The translations under genes were made by a program, and so were the position numbers. Below the pieces are notes generated by a model. The model was given only the letters and a program-made list of their open reading frames with translations, did not search any database and was not told the DNA's origin. Below, piece after piece: positions 26,226-34,618 of a stretch of 64,000 nt of DNA (position 1 is its first letter; each line of letters starts with the position of its first letter). Source of the stretch: Epilithonimonas arachidiradicis (GTDB lineage: Bacteria > Bacteroidota > Bacteroidia > Flavobacteriales > Weeksellaceae); NCBI RefSeq assembly GCF_003610695.1, contig NZ_RAQH01000009.1, positions 1-64,000 on the forward strand. Reading direction: 5' to 3'.

Positions 26226-26250
26226 GGCTCCGAGTGCCTCAGCCTGACAA
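26226..26250 (+). repeat. 25-bp dispersed intergenic repeat, copy 3
   Basis: Begins GGCTCCGAGTGCCTCAGCC and ends TGACAA, matching copies at 8205 and 8693. Like copy 2 it is followed by an AT-rich tract of near-repeats (TCATTTATAATT) up to the next start codon. Confidence 0.5.
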
Positions 26251-26325
26251 GTATTAACATTACACCAAAAGAAGCCTAATTGCTCATCATTTATAATTCA
26301 TCATTAATCATTTATAATTAACCAC

Positions 26326-26754
26326 GTGTTTTCTAAACAAGAAGCTCAAAAATTGAAAACAGAATTCTGGACGGCTTTCGGAAAAGCTTTTCCGAGAAAA
26401 TGGCTGTTGTATGATACCAAAATCAAGGATTTTTCTTTCAAGTTTTATGCAGATAACAAAAAAGCTGAGGTTTCGATTGATATCGAGATGAAAGATGAAT
26501 TATTCCGAAATGCTTATTACGAGAAAATTTGGTCTTTGGAATCCATTTTAGAAGATGAGATTGGAGAATTTACAAAAGATGAATTTTATGCTTTGGACAA
26601 CGGGAAAATCATCAGCAGAATTTGGGTTGAGAAAACCGGAGTCAGCATTTTCAATAAGCAGACCTGGGCGGATATCTTCGAGTTCTTTGTGGAGAAAATG
26701 GATGGTTTTGAACGTTTTTATTATGAGTATGAAGATTTTATAAAAGACATTTAA
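26326..26754 (+). CDS. DUF4268-family protein
   Basis: A 142-residue protein beginning at a GTG codon (26326), the position where the family starts (MFSKQEAQKLKTEFW). It has the DUF4268 pattern: WLLYDTKIKDFSFKFYAD, then VSIDIE and RIWVEKTGVSIFNKQTW, with an acidic C terminus. The fold is restriction-endonuclease-like in some DUF4268 relatives, but no nuclease role has been shown for short forms like this. Followed on the same strand by a small hypothetical protein. Confidence 0.8.
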   Translation: MFSKQEAQKLKTEFWTAFGKAFPRKWLLYDTKIKDFSFKFYADNKKAEVSIDIEMKDELFRNAYYEKIWSLESILEDEIGEFTKDEFYALDNGKIISRIWVEKTGVSIFNKQTWADIFEFFVEKMDGFERFYYEYEDFIKDI

Positions 26755-26805
26755 AATTAATTAAAGACAATACATTTTACTTTTTATAAAATACATTTTA
26801 CATTA

Positions 26806-27042
26806 ATGAAAAACATTACAATAAAAGCCAACGATTTTTTTGAATTACTGAAGCTGAAAGATCAATCGATGTGGGATGTTTTTGCATCAATGATTGATGG
26901 CGAAGAGAAAGAGATCGTTTTCCTGAATGATGAGAATCAATATCTTTTCCACTACGTTTTGCCAACAACTATAGAAAAACTGCAAGAGGATAAAACGCTT
27001 TTTGCGAAGGAGTATTCAGAAAAATTATCAGGACTTAACTAA
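26806..27042 (+). CDS. Small hypothetical protein
   Basis: A 78-residue soluble protein with no recognised motif. It contains an MWDVFASMIDGEEKEIVFLNDENQYLFHYVLP stretch and is mildly acidic. It follows the DUF4268 gene by 51 bp and overlaps the convergent pnuC stop by 15 bp. Coding is supported by codon pattern and an ATG after a spacer without stops in this frame only. Confidence 0.55.
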   Translation: MKNITIKANDFFELLKLKDQSMWDVFASMIDGEEKEIVFLNDENQYLFHYVLPTTIEKLQEDKTLFAKEYSEKLSGLN

Positions 27043-27690
27043 GTGTTTCTTCCATTCAAAATAACCGATAATCGCCATAATGGTGAAAACAAAATACTGC
27101 AAAGTCGTGAATACCAGACCTTTGTAATGCATCATCGGGATGCAGATAAAATCGGCAACAATCCAGAAAATCCAGTTTTCGAGATTTCGTTTAGCCATAA
27201 AATACATCCCAACAAGGAATAGGGAAGTGGTAACAATATCGGTGTAATTCGCCCAATCGAGGTGATAAAGTCCAAGTTTGATGCCTTCCATAGAAAACTG
27301 ATTGTCGATAAATGGTTTGAGGTAGTAAATTAATCCGACAAAAAGCAAACTTCCTGCAAATAGCAAGCTTCCGACCTGCCAGTCTTTTTTGCCGGCTTTC
27401 TTTACTTCTACGTGGATGTGGTCATCAGAATGTTTGGACCAAAGAATCCAGCCATAGATACTCATCACAGTATAATAAACATTGATGAGCATATCTCCCA
27501 AAAGTCCGAAGACAAACATAATATAAATGAAAAGCACGGTGGAGATAATTCCTGTCGGGTAGACCCAGATGTTTTTTCGGATGGAATAATAGACACTCAT
27601 CAACCCAAACAATACGGCAACAATTTCTAAAACAATAAGATAAGTCTCGTAAGAACTGTATTGTGCAGTCAGATATTCGAAGAAATTCAT
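27028..27690 (-). CDS. pnuC: Nicotinamide riboside transporter PnuC
   Basis: A 220-residue inner-membrane protein with about seven helices. The PnuC signatures are present: GLMSVYYSIRKNIWVYPTGIISTVLFIYI, then NVYYTVMSIYGWILW and NWIFWIVADFICIPMMHYKGLVFTTLQY. It facilitates uptake of the NAD precursor nicotinamide riboside (a thiamine-specific PnuT variant is the main alternative). No NAD or TPP riboswitch is visible upstream. The ATG lies 5 nt after a full -7 element, so the message may be leaderless. Confidence 0.9.
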   Translation of the reverse strand: MNFFEYLTAQYSSYETYLIVLEIVAVLFGLMSVYYSIRKNIWVYPTGIISTVLFIYIMFVFGLLGDMLINVYYTVMSIYGWILWSKHSDDHIHVEVKKAGKKDWQVGSLLFAGSLLFVGLIYYLKPFIDNQFSMEGIKLGLYHLDWANYTDIVTTSLFLVGMYFMAKRNLENWIFWIVADFICIPMMHYKGLVFTTLQYFVFTIMAIIGYFEWKKHLVKS

Positions 27691-27695
27691 AGTCT

Positions 27696-27703
27696 CAAAG
27701 ATA
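27696..27703 (-). promoter_or_regulatory. pnuC promoter -7 element (TATCTTTG)
   Basis: On the minus strand TATCTTTG ends 5 nt before the ATG of pnuC, leaving almost no room for a 5' leader. Confidence 0.45.
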
Positions 27704-27874
27704 ATTATTAATCTCCTAAAAATGTTAAACGCTATTGATAATTAATACAGATAAGTAAAATTAATTAGTTAAAAAAAGTTAATGAAAGCAATTTTTTAAT
27801 ATTTTCGTAATTCAAAAATAAATATAGAAGAAAAGCCCCCTTTGAATTTTTGGGGATAAAAAAAATTTTAAATT

Positions 27875-29416
27875 ATGGCAAACATTTGGATTAAAAAGCC
27901 GATGGAAGCGTATGAAGCGGACATTAAAAAGAGTCAGCTAAAGCGTGTATTGGGAAAATGGAGTTTAACAGCTATTGGGATTGGTGCCATCATTGGAGGT
28001 GGTATTTTTGTTTTAACAGGTACAGGTGCGTATTATAATGCTGGTCCTGCTTTAGCACTTTCCTTTGTCATTGCTGGGATTGCCTGTGTTTTTGCGGCAT
28101 TGTGTTATGCAGAATTCGCATCCATACTTCCGGTAGAAGGTTCAGCTTACGCCTATGCTTATGGAACAGTAGGAGAGATCTTCGCCTGGATTATCGGTTG
28201 GGGACTGATTCTGGAATATGCAATGGGTTCTATGACTGTAGCTGTTTCCTGGTCCGGATACTTTGGGAAATTACTGAAGATGTTTGGGCTGCATTTACCG
28301 GCTTGGTTAACGACAGACCCACAAACATATCTTGCTGCAGGTAATTCTGGATTTTCTATGAACCTACCTGCATTTTTAATTGTATGGGTAGTGATAGGGA
28401 TTCTGTTGAGAGGAACAAAAGGCGCTGCAAAAGCGAATAATTTCATCGTGATGCTAAAAGTTTCTGCCATTATCTTCGTGATTATTGCCGGCGTATTTTT
28501 TATCAATCCGGAGAACTGGTCACCTTTCATTCCAGCTGCTACTACGATTACAGAAAACGGCGTTTCGCATTCTGCTTATGGTTATGCGGGAGTTGTTGCC
28601 GGAGCATCAGCCATTTTCTTTGCTTATGTTGGATTTGACGCGGTTTCTACACAGGCTGGGGAAGCGATTGACCCTAAAAAAGATGTGCCATTTGCAATCA
28701 TCGCATCTTTGGTAATCTGTACATTATTATACATCTTGGTATCATTGGTTTTAACAGGAATGATGCATTATACAGACTTCAATCCACTAGGAAAATATCC
28801 GGACGCGATCAAAGCGCCAGTTGCTTACGCCTTCGATATTGCCGGACAGGCTTGGGCTGGTTATATCATCACCATTGCAGCAACAGTTGGTTTGATTTCC
28901 GTACTGATGGTAATGATTATGGGACAATCCAGAATCTTCCTGGGAATGTCAAAAGACGGATTAATTCCAAAAACCTTCTCAAAAGTAAACCCAACGACAA
29001 GTGTACCATCAAAAAACTTAATTATTTTAGGGGGTGTGATTTCAGTCATTGCTTCATTTACGCCAATCAATGATTTGGCACATATGACCAGTTTCGGGAC
29101 TTTGTTCGCGTTCACAATGGTATGTGTTGCAGTTTGGGTTTTGAGAGTTAAAGAGCCGAATCTTCAAAGAAACTTCAAAGTGCCTGCATTGCCGGTCATT
29201 GCGGTTTTAGGAATTGCAATTAACATCTATTTGATCATCAATCTGAGCAAAGAAGCACAAATGTATTCTTTAGGTTGGTTGGTCATCGGTTTCTTCATTT
29301 ATTTCTTGTACAGTAAAAGAAATTCAAAACTTCAGAACGGAGGATTTGGAGAGACGTTCAAAGCAGAGCAAGAACCTTTGGAAGATGTTGATATTGATAT
29401 CGACAACAAGCATTAA
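27875..29416 (+). CDS. APC-family amino acid permease
   Basis: A 513-residue transporter with about 12-14 membrane helices. Residues 25-50 have SLTAIGIGAIIGGGIFVLTGTGA, the APC substrate-binding loop. YAEFASILPVEGSAYAYAYGTVGEIFAWIIGW and FAYVGFDAVSTQAGEAIDPKKDVPFAI match the cationic-amino-acid (CAT/YfnA) subgroup. It probably imports amino acids with protons. The C-terminal tail is acidic. Closed by an intrinsic terminator. Confidence 0.93.
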   Translation: MANIWIKKPMEAYEADIKKSQLKRVLGKWSLTAIGIGAIIGGGIFVLTGTGAYYNAGPALALSFVIAGIACVFAALCYAEFASILPVEGSAYAYAYGTVGEIFAWIIGWGLILEYAMGSMTVAVSWSGYFGKLLKMFGLHLPAWLTTDPQTYLAAGNSGFSMNLPAFLIVWVVIGILLRGTKGAAKANNFIVMLKVSAIIFVIIAGVFFINPENWSPFIPAATTITENGVSHSAYGYAGVVAGASAIFFAYVGFDAVSTQAGEAIDPKKDVPFAIIASLVICTLLYILVSLVLTGMMHYTDFNPLGKYPDAIKAPVAYAFDIAGQAWAGYIITIAATVGLISVLMVMIMGQSRIFLGMSKDGLIPKTFSKVNPTTSVPSKNLIILGGVISVIASFTPINDLAHMTSFGTLFAFTMVCVAVWVLRVKEPNLQRNFKVPALPVIAVLGIAINIYLIINLSKEAQMYSLGWLVIGFFIYFLYSKRNSKLQNGGFGETFKAEQEPLEDVDIDIDNKH

Positions 29417-29425
29417 AATATAAAT

Positions 29426-29451
29426 TCCGCATCTTTTGCGGATTTTTTTTT
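29426..29451 (+). terminator. Intrinsic terminator
   Basis: Stem TCCGCA/TGCGGA around a 5-nt loop and a T9-10 run, right after the amino acid permease. Confidence 0.85.
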
Positions 29452-29452
29452 G

Positions 29453-29570
29453 GAGCTTAATCCCGCTATCCACTATATCTTTTTTGTTATTGCGAACGAA
29501 GTGAAACAATCTGTTGAACCATTACCCATCGCAATAACAAAAAAGGATGCCGTTCCTATCGGGGCTATGG
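29453..29570. repeat. Palindromic intergenic repeat, copy A
   Basis: A perfect 17-bp inverted repeat, CTTTTTTGTTATTGCGA (29479-29495) and its complement (29529-29545), with a 33-nt loop. The flanks AGCTTAATCCCGC before it and GGATGCCGTTCCTATCGGGG after it have recognisable counterparts in copies B (49684-49790) and C (34480-34580). Confidence 0.65.
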
Positions 29571-29638
29571 ATTTTGTCTGTAAAACGAAATTTTATCAAT
29601 AATAATCAACATTACTCAACTTTCATTATTTTTATAAA

Positions 29639-30661
29639 ATGAAAAAACTAGTACTATTTTCACTGACGATGATTTCGTCATTTCTGCTATCTCAGAAATT
29701 TACAATCGATACTTTGTTGACCGACAAAATCAGCATCAGAGCCATCCAACTCTGGGACGGAAAAGTATGGTATTCCGGAACGGATTCAAAATTCGGTTAT
29801 GTCAATATAAAAGATAAATCAGATAAAAAGCAAATTAAACTTTCAGACAAGAAGTTGCAATTTCGTACTCTCGCCCAAAATAAAAAAAGCTTCTACGCTA
29901 TTAATATAGAAAGTCCAGCTTATTTTTTTCAAGTTGATAAAAAAACATTAGATTTCAAAGTTGTGTTCAATGATAATGATCCGACGGCTTTTTATGATGC
30001 CTTGAAATTCACAGATAATAATTTTGGATTAGCATTTAGCGACCCGTCAGCCAATCAAAGATTGAATATCTCTCAAACCCGAAATGGTGGTTCAAAATGG
30101 ATTCATTGCAATGATTGTAAAGATTTTCCTTATTTAGAAAAAGGTGAGGCTGCTTTTGCTGCTAGTAATACCAATATCGCAAGTTTTGGAAATGTTATTT
30201 GGATTGCAACAGGCGGAATGAAATCCAGAATATATCGTATGAGGTATAAAGATTGTAATTGGAAAATTTTTGAAACACCTTTTACACAAGGAACTTCTTC
30301 CAAAGGAATTTATTCTATTGACTTTTACAGTGAAACTAATGGAATTGCTGTCGGCGGAGATTACACAAAACAATCCGATAACATAAACAATATTGCAACA
30401 ACCAATGATGGTGGGCAAACCTGGAAAATCCAAGCCAGCGGACAAAATGCAGGCTATATGACTTGCGTGAAATTTCGACCAAAAACCAATGGGAAAGAAA
30501 TAGTCGCAGTTGGAGACCAACACATAAGTTTCTCATCAGATTACGGAAAAACCTGGACAAAAATCTCCGACGAAAAAAATCTATACGCCTGTGAATGGCT
30601 CGATAAAAACACTCTGATTCTAGCAGGAAAAGACAAAATAATAAAGTTGAATTTCCAGTAA
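29639..30661 (+). CDS. Exported YCF48-like beta-propeller protein
   Basis: A 340-residue protein with signal peptide (about 1-18, LLSQ). Repeating beta-blade motifs are visible: GGSKWIHC, NDGGQTWKI and SSDYGKTWTKIS, the bacterial-neuraminidase (BNR)/YCF48 type of Asp-box propeller. SIDFYSETNGIAVGGDY and FRPKTNGKEIVAVGDQ lie between blades. Flavobacterial members are annotated as oxidoreductase-like by tradition, but no catalytic site is visible. Location: periplasm or outer face of the envelope. Confidence 0.78.
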   Translation: MKKLVLFSLTMISSFLLSQKFTIDTLLTDKISIRAIQLWDGKVWYSGTDSKFGYVNIKDKSDKKQIKLSDKKLQFRTLAQNKKSFYAINIESPAYFFQVDKKTLDFKVVFNDNDPTAFYDALKFTDNNFGLAFSDPSANQRLNISQTRNGGSKWIHCNDCKDFPYLEKGEAAFAASNTNIASFGNVIWIATGGMKSRIYRMRYKDCNWKIFETPFTQGTSSKGIYSIDFYSETNGIAVGGDYTKQSDNINNIATTNDGGQTWKIQASGQNAGYMTCVKFRPKTNGKEIVAVGDQHISFSSDYGKTWTKISDEKNLYACEWLDKNTLILAGKDKIIKLNFQ

Positions 30662-30790
30662 AATTTCAAGATATTTAATTTGTATTTCTTAGCTGAACCA
30701 AGCGTCTTTGTGAACTTAAAAGTATTTTCAATAAATTCAAAAATCTTAGTGGGCTTTGTGTTCAAAGTCAAGCATTAAAAACATAATCCC

Positions 30791-30798
30791 TATTTTTG
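30791..30798 (+). promoter_or_regulatory. Promoter -7 element (TATTTTTG)
   Basis: Full TAnnTTTG match 33 bp before the HAD phosphatase ATG. Confidence 0.5.
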
Positions 30799-30830
30799 CA
30801 CCGAATTAATGGAATAGGCATAACTTGCAA

Positions 30831-31484
30831 ATGAAAAATACGGTTATTTTCGATATGGACGGCGTGATTGTAGACACGGAACCGCTTCATAAAAAAGCTT
30901 ACTATCAACATTTCAAAGAATTAGACATCGATGTAGATGCAGAATTATTCTCAAGATTTACAGGAAAATCGACCCGAAATGTTTACCAGATGATTAAAGA
31001 GATTTTCGGAATCGAAACCAATGTTGAAGAATTAATCCAAAGAAAAAGAACTCTATTTTACGACTTATTCGATTCTGACCCCGCTTTGAAATTATTAGAT
31101 GGAGTCGAGAGTTTGATAAAAAATCTTTATTCTTCTAATTTCCAATTGATATTAGCTTCTTCTGCTGCCAAATCTACGATTGACCGGGTTTTCAAACGTT
31201 TCCATTTATTTCCCTATTTCTCACATCTTGTAAGTGGCGAAGATTTCCCCGAGTCAAAACCCAATCCGGCGATTTTTAACGAAGCTCAAAGGCTTTCGGG
31301 AAATGCCAAATCAGAGTGCATTATTATCGAAGACAGCACCAACGGAATACAAGCTGCCAACGCTGCCGAAATCTTCTGTATTGGCTACAAAAGCGAGAAT
31401 AGCAAAAATCAGAATTACGAAACCGCAGATTTGGTCATTCATCATTTTGATGAATTGAAAGTAGAAGAATTGGAGTTGATTTAA
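30831..31484 (+). CDS. HAD-family phosphatase, beta-phosphoglucomutase-like
   Basis: A 217-residue HAD hydrolase. Motif I is FDMDGVIVDTEP at the N terminus, motif II ASSAAK near the middle, motif III lysine in GEDFPESKPNP and motif IV IIEDSTNGIQAA. The cap type (helical) and length fit the subfamily I beta-phosphoglucomutase/phosphoglycolate-phosphatase group; the substrate is a small phosphorylated sugar or acid. ATG 30831 is used over 30825 because the fold begins there. Ends in a 4-bp overlap with the convergent DUF421 gene. Confidence 0.9.
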   Translation: MKNTVIFDMDGVIVDTEPLHKKAYYQHFKELDIDVDAELFSRFTGKSTRNVYQMIKEIFGIETNVEELIQRKRTLFYDLFDSDPALKLLDGVESLIKNLYSSNFQLILASSAAKSTIDRVFKRFHLFPYFSHLVSGEDFPESKPNPAIFNEAQRLSGNAKSECIIIEDSTNGIQAANAAEIFCIGYKSENSKNQNYETADLVIHHFDELKVEELELI

Positions 31485-32167
31485 GAGACTCTTTTCTTAT
31501 TGGAAGATTCTACCCATTCATCATTTTTGCAGACTTTACAATTGCCGTGTTCTCCGGATTTGAATTCCTGAGTATAGCCACAAAATGTACAGGAATAATG
31601 AATATTCTCAGTAAATATTTTTAAAGGATTTTCTAATGAGTTAGGCAATATAGGTAAACCAAATTTAATGTCTTTATCTTCATAATAAAAAACACTGATT
31701 TCACCAGAGATTTCCTCAATAGCTTTTTCAACCTGACCAAGTTGTGAAATGCCCTTCAGTCTTAACTCCGCAAAGAATTCATCTTCTCCTAATGATTCTT
31801 TTCGGAAATCATCAATACAAAAAACACCATCCTGAATCAAGCAAATCGGTTTGCCTTCAACCAGTTTTTCAAATTTTTTGCTTTTCCCAATAAAGTAGGT
31901 GATAATGGTGTATAAGCTGATTATCATTGTGAAAACAACAATGGCGGGCATTATTCCAACATCTTTGTAAAACATCGGATCACCGGCAGCAGAACCAAGT
32001 CCAATAATCACAACCAATTCAAAAACTGAAAGTTGTTTTACGCCTCGTTTTCCCAAAAGACGGAGCCCGAAAATAATCACCAGAAACATTATTCCGGTTC
32101 GGAGAACTGTTTCCAGAAGGAAAATCCACTCTTCTGAACCTAATAAAATTTGTTTGAAATCGAACAT
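31481..32167 (-). CDS. DUF421 (YetF-like) membrane protein with C-terminal zinc-ribbon-like tail
   Basis: A 228-residue protein. Three membrane helices occupy about 15-85 (VLRTGIMFLVIIFGLRLLGKRGVKQLSVFELVVIIGLGSAAGDPMFYKDVG), the DUF421 signature, followed by the YetF-like soluble domain (about 95-160). The last 40 residues contain CTFCGY and CKVC, four cysteines spaced as in a zinc ribbon or rubredoxin-like knuckle. That tail looks like an addition to the typical YetF family. Function unknown, possibly envelope or spore-like stress in relatives. The start codon lies in an 8-bp inverted repeat. Confidence 0.8.
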   Translation of the reverse strand: MFDFKQILLGSEEWIFLLETVLRTGIMFLVIIFGLRLLGKRGVKQLSVFELVVIIGLGSAAGDPMFYKDVGIMPAIVVFTMIISLYTIITYFIGKSKKFEKLVEGKPICLIQDGVFCIDDFRKESLGEDEFFAELRLKGISQLGQVEKAIEEISGEISVFYYEDKDIKFGLPILPNSLENPLKIFTENIHYSCTFCGYTQEFKSGEHGNCKVCKNDEWVESSNKKRVS

Positions 32168-32187
32168 AGTTTTTTATCGCTATGTTC
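32162..32187. repeat. 8-bp inverted repeat containing the DUF421 start codon
   Basis: GAACATAG and CTATGTTC, 10 nt apart. On the minus-strand message the ATG lies inside the stem. It could regulate translation or be an imperfect terminator of the upstream ATP-grasp-like gene; it lacks a clear T run. Confidence 0.4.
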
Positions 32188-32222
32188 AAAAAATAAGCCA
32201 GAGCTAATAAAATAAATCCGAG

Positions 32223-33404
32223 TTATTTCTCAAAAAACGCCATAGAACTTCCAATCCAAATCGCATCTTTTTTATTGAAATCCACATTCACCATTGCAGC
32301 TTTAGTCATTCTTACAAGGTTGACGAGTAATTCTGGGTTTTCTTCATCAGGATTCCAAGCAAAAAGCAAACGGATTTCGGCTTTAGAAAATTCTCCGTTG
32401 ATGTCTTCAAAAAGAGATGCGTAAGTCACTTTTCTTTGAAGGATATAATTTTCTTTATCGTCAATTTTGTTGATGATTTCTTGAGTTGGATTCAGGTTTA
32501 CGCCGCTTCCAGCAAATGAGAAAAGTGGTTTCAAGACAAAATTTTCTAGCTGTTCAGTTTCAGGAAAATCTGGCAAGAAATAACTTTTCGGAACAAATTC
32601 GTGCTTTAGTTTTGGGAGAATATATTTTGAAATTTTGAAAAACCAATTCGGATGCGTAATCCATTCTACATCGATGTCTTCCCGGAAATCAAATTCCGTT
32701 TCCAAACCTTCGATCTTATCCAATTCATCAAAAATCACACGATTGTAAATTCTATTGATAGGAATCAGTTTTCCATCATTTTCATAATACAATTTTTTGC
32801 CTTCCTTTTTGATTTTAGTCAGACAAACCGTTTTGATTCCAAGATATTGTTCAGTCAGAGCGAAATCAATTGCGGTTTTTTGTTTTTCAGGGTAGATCTC
32901 CAGAAGAATGACATTTTCTGGATTTTCGTTTCCTACGATAACTTGTTTCAGTTTTTGGATGTATTCATCTTTCGGAAGTGAGTTTTTCAGTTTGTTCAGA
33001 AAAGGATAAACTTCGGTAATCACTTCTTCAAACAATTTCTGAAAACCAAACAGACTAGGAAAAGCCTGCAACTCTATCAACTGCGGAATCATATTTCCAC
33101 TCTCATCCTGACAAATTCCAAAATCTATCGCTACAAAATGGGGTTTCTGAGTGTCATTCGGAACATTACAATTCGCAGGAATAGCTTTTCTCAGTTCTTC
33201 GTCAGGCATTTCCTTGATTTGCGAAATAATCGACTGGGAAGCATCATCCAGCTTTTGCCAAAAATCTTTGGTAAGAAAAATTGGACTCTCAGAAAGTCGA
33301 AACGCGGCTTCGTGACCGCATTTCTCTTTGATTAATTCATTAACTTTAGTATATTTTTCTTGAGAAAATTCTTTGTTGAATTGAGCTCTGTATTTTGGAA
33401 TCAT
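32223..33404 (-). CDS. Probable ATP-grasp-like ligase, unknown substrate
   Basis: A 393-residue protein. No standard family was recognised, but residues about 285-340 have NFVLKPLFSFAGSGVNLNPT and NYILQRKVTYASLF, the pattern of an ATP-grasp nucleotide lobe (lysine strand plus glycine-rich loop). Later EIRLLFAWN and NLVRMTKAAMVN could carry metal ligands. The N-terminal ~200 residues include a RIYNRVIFDEL segment. It closes the amidoligase cluster and is followed by the DUF421 gene. Alternative: an ATP-grasp relative of the circularly permuted type. Confidence 0.5.
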   Translation of the reverse strand: MIPKYRAQFNKEFSQEKYTKVNELIKEKCGHEAAFRLSESPIFLTKDFWQKLDDASQSIISQIKEMPDEELRKAIPANCNVPNDTQKPHFVAIDFGICQDESGNMIPQLIELQAFPSLFGFQKLFEEVITEVYPFLNKLKNSLPKDEYIQKLKQVIVGNENPENVILLEIYPEKQKTAIDFALTEQYLGIKTVCLTKIKKEGKKLYYENDGKLIPINRIYNRVIFDELDKIEGLETEFDFREDIDVEWITHPNWFFKISKYILPKLKHEFVPKSYFLPDFPETEQLENFVLKPLFSFAGSGVNLNPTQEIINKIDDKENYILQRKVTYASLFEDINGEFSKAEIRLLFAWNPDEENPELLVNLVRMTKAAMVNVDFNKKDAIWIGSSMAFFEK

Positions 33405-33421
33405 AGTTTAATTTTTTTATT

Positions 33422-33548
33422 AACCACAAAAGTCACAAAAGTTAGAATATTTTATATTTAAGATAAAAAAAAAGAATAGATTAAAAAATAGACTTTTTTA
33501 AACTTTTAAAAATCATTTTAGTAAAAAGCTTTTGTGACTTTTGTGGTT
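33422..33548. repeat. MITE-like element with perfect 20-bp terminal inverted repeats
   Basis: Left end AACCACAAAAGTCACAAAAG (33422-33441), right end its exact complement (33529-33548). The interior is AT-rich and non-coding. A related element lies at 60073-60212 with 19 of 20 matching terminal bases. It lies between the glutamine amidotransferase and the ATP-grasp-like gene. Confidence 0.6.
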
Positions 33549-33555
33549 TGAGTTT

Positions 33556-34398
33556 TTAACCGAATACCAAGTTTTTAATAATTTGCTCAGAAGCCAGTTG
33601 TAAAAATCTTGGGATGATTTGTGCTCTGGTTAATACGATTTTGTCGTCATCGTCCATTCTGTCAATCGTTTCAAGGTATTTTTCCATTCCGAAGGTTTCA
33701 ATCATCGCTTCCTTATTTTTCTCATCTTCCAGGTTTTTGATGAAGCCAAGCGGATCCGCTTCCGGGTGAAATTGTGTTCCGAATATCTCGTCAGAAAAAC
33801 GAACGGCCATCATTGCTCTTTCCAGGTGTACTGTTGGACGGATTTTTTCCAAAGCCACAATTTTCATTCCCAACTCGTCCAATTTTTCCTGATTCGGTTC
33901 AATACATTGATACGCCCTGGAATCTACGCCGTAAAAAGGGTCTGGCAGATTTTTGAATAAAAATTCTTTATCGCCGTCTTCCGATTTATGGATTGGCATT
34001 ACGCCAAAAGAATAAGACTTTCTCTTGCAGACATTCGCAATTCCGAAGTGGATAACCGCCAATTGAAAAGAATGACAAACCAAAAACAGATATTTTTTCT
34101 GCTCATTGTTTTTGTTGTGTTCCCAAATCTGCGTCAAAAAATCGGCAAATTTCTGTTCCCACTCGTAACCTTCACGATGCGGATTTCCCGGCCCTCCGGA
34201 AGAGATGAAGATGTCAAAATCTTCAATATTGGGCATTTCATTTTTATAACGAACATCAAAAACATCTACAGAAACTTCGTATTCCGACTGCTTATGAAAC
34301 GCCTGCGACAGCTCTTTAATATTTCTCATCCCTTGATTCGGATGATTATTGTTCATATCCAAAAGTGCAATTCTTACATCATTTTTACTCATATTCAT
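33556..34398 (-). CDS. Class I glutamine amidotransferase
   Basis: A 280-residue GATase. The oxyanion region ISSGGPGNP (about 66-74), nucleophile elbow FLVCHSFQL with Cys108, and the catalytic pair in GTQFHPEAD (His211, Glu213) are all present. The C-terminal ~60 residues form an extra helical tail. It would supply ammonia from glutamine or hydrolyse a gamma-glutamyl bond, as gamma-glutamyl-hydrolase-like members do. The context with ATP-grasp ligases and GCS2 suggests the second for a peptide-like product. -7 element at 34408-34415 (minus); the start could be the second Met (34392). Confidence 0.9.
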   Translation of the reverse strand: MNMSKNDVRIALLDMNNNHPNQGMRNIKELSQAFHKQSEYEVSVDVFDVRYKNEMPNIEDFDIFISSGGPGNPHREGYEWEQKFADFLTQIWEHNKNNEQKKYLFLVCHSFQLAVIHFGIANVCKRKSYSFGVMPIHKSEDGDKEFLFKNLPDPFYGVDSRAYQCIEPNQEKLDELGMKIVALEKIRPTVHLERAMMAVRFSDEIFGTQFHPEADPLGFIKNLEDEKNKEAMIETFGMEKYLETIDRMDDDDKIVLTRAQIIPRFLQLASEQIIKNLVFG

Positions 34399-34407
34399 AA
34401 ATTTTTA

Positions 34408-34415
34408 CAAAAATA
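34408..34415 (-). promoter_or_regulatory. Promoter -7 element (TATTTTTG)
   Basis: Minus-strand TATTTTTG, 9 bp before the glutamine amidotransferase start, indicating the amidotransferase and ATP-grasp-like gene can be transcribed independently of the upstream part of the cluster. Confidence 0.45.
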
Positions 34416-34479
34416 CGGAATCTAAAACTGATAAAAAGCGAACAAAATTCTCAGTACAATAATTATGGCAATTCCCTCT

Positions 34480-34580
34480 CCGGTGCTAAGTCACAGCTCG
34501 GGTCGGGCTTTCCGTTACAATCTTTTGCTTTTCCTTATGTGAAAGAAAAGCAAAAGGATTTTCACTTCAATCCCTATTGC
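34480..34580. repeat. Palindromic intergenic repeat, copy C
   Basis: A 12-bp perfect inverted repeat, CTTTTGCTTTTC (34522-34533) with GAAAAGCAAAAG (34545-34556), plus flanking GGTCGGGCTTTCCG and AAGGATTTTCACTTCAATCC. Same flank vocabulary (TCCG, AATCTTTT, AAAAGGAT, TCGGGCT) as copies A and B. It separates the GCS2 gene from the amidotransferase. Confidence 0.6.
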
Positions 34581-34618
34581 GTGCGATTCGGAAACAATTA
34601 ACCATTAATCACTAACAA

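Noticed and set aside
27691-27874. Riboswitch before pnuC or the amino acid permease
   Set aside because: The -7 element of pnuC leaves no leader; the short C/G-run hairpin near 27834 does not match NAD or TPP riboswitch cores.
30683-30775. Possible further dispersed repeat after the YCF48-like gene
   Set aside because: The segment (TCTTTGTGAAC...GGGCTTTGTGTTC) looks like a known type of Flavobacterial intergenic repeat, but there is only one copy in this window to support it.
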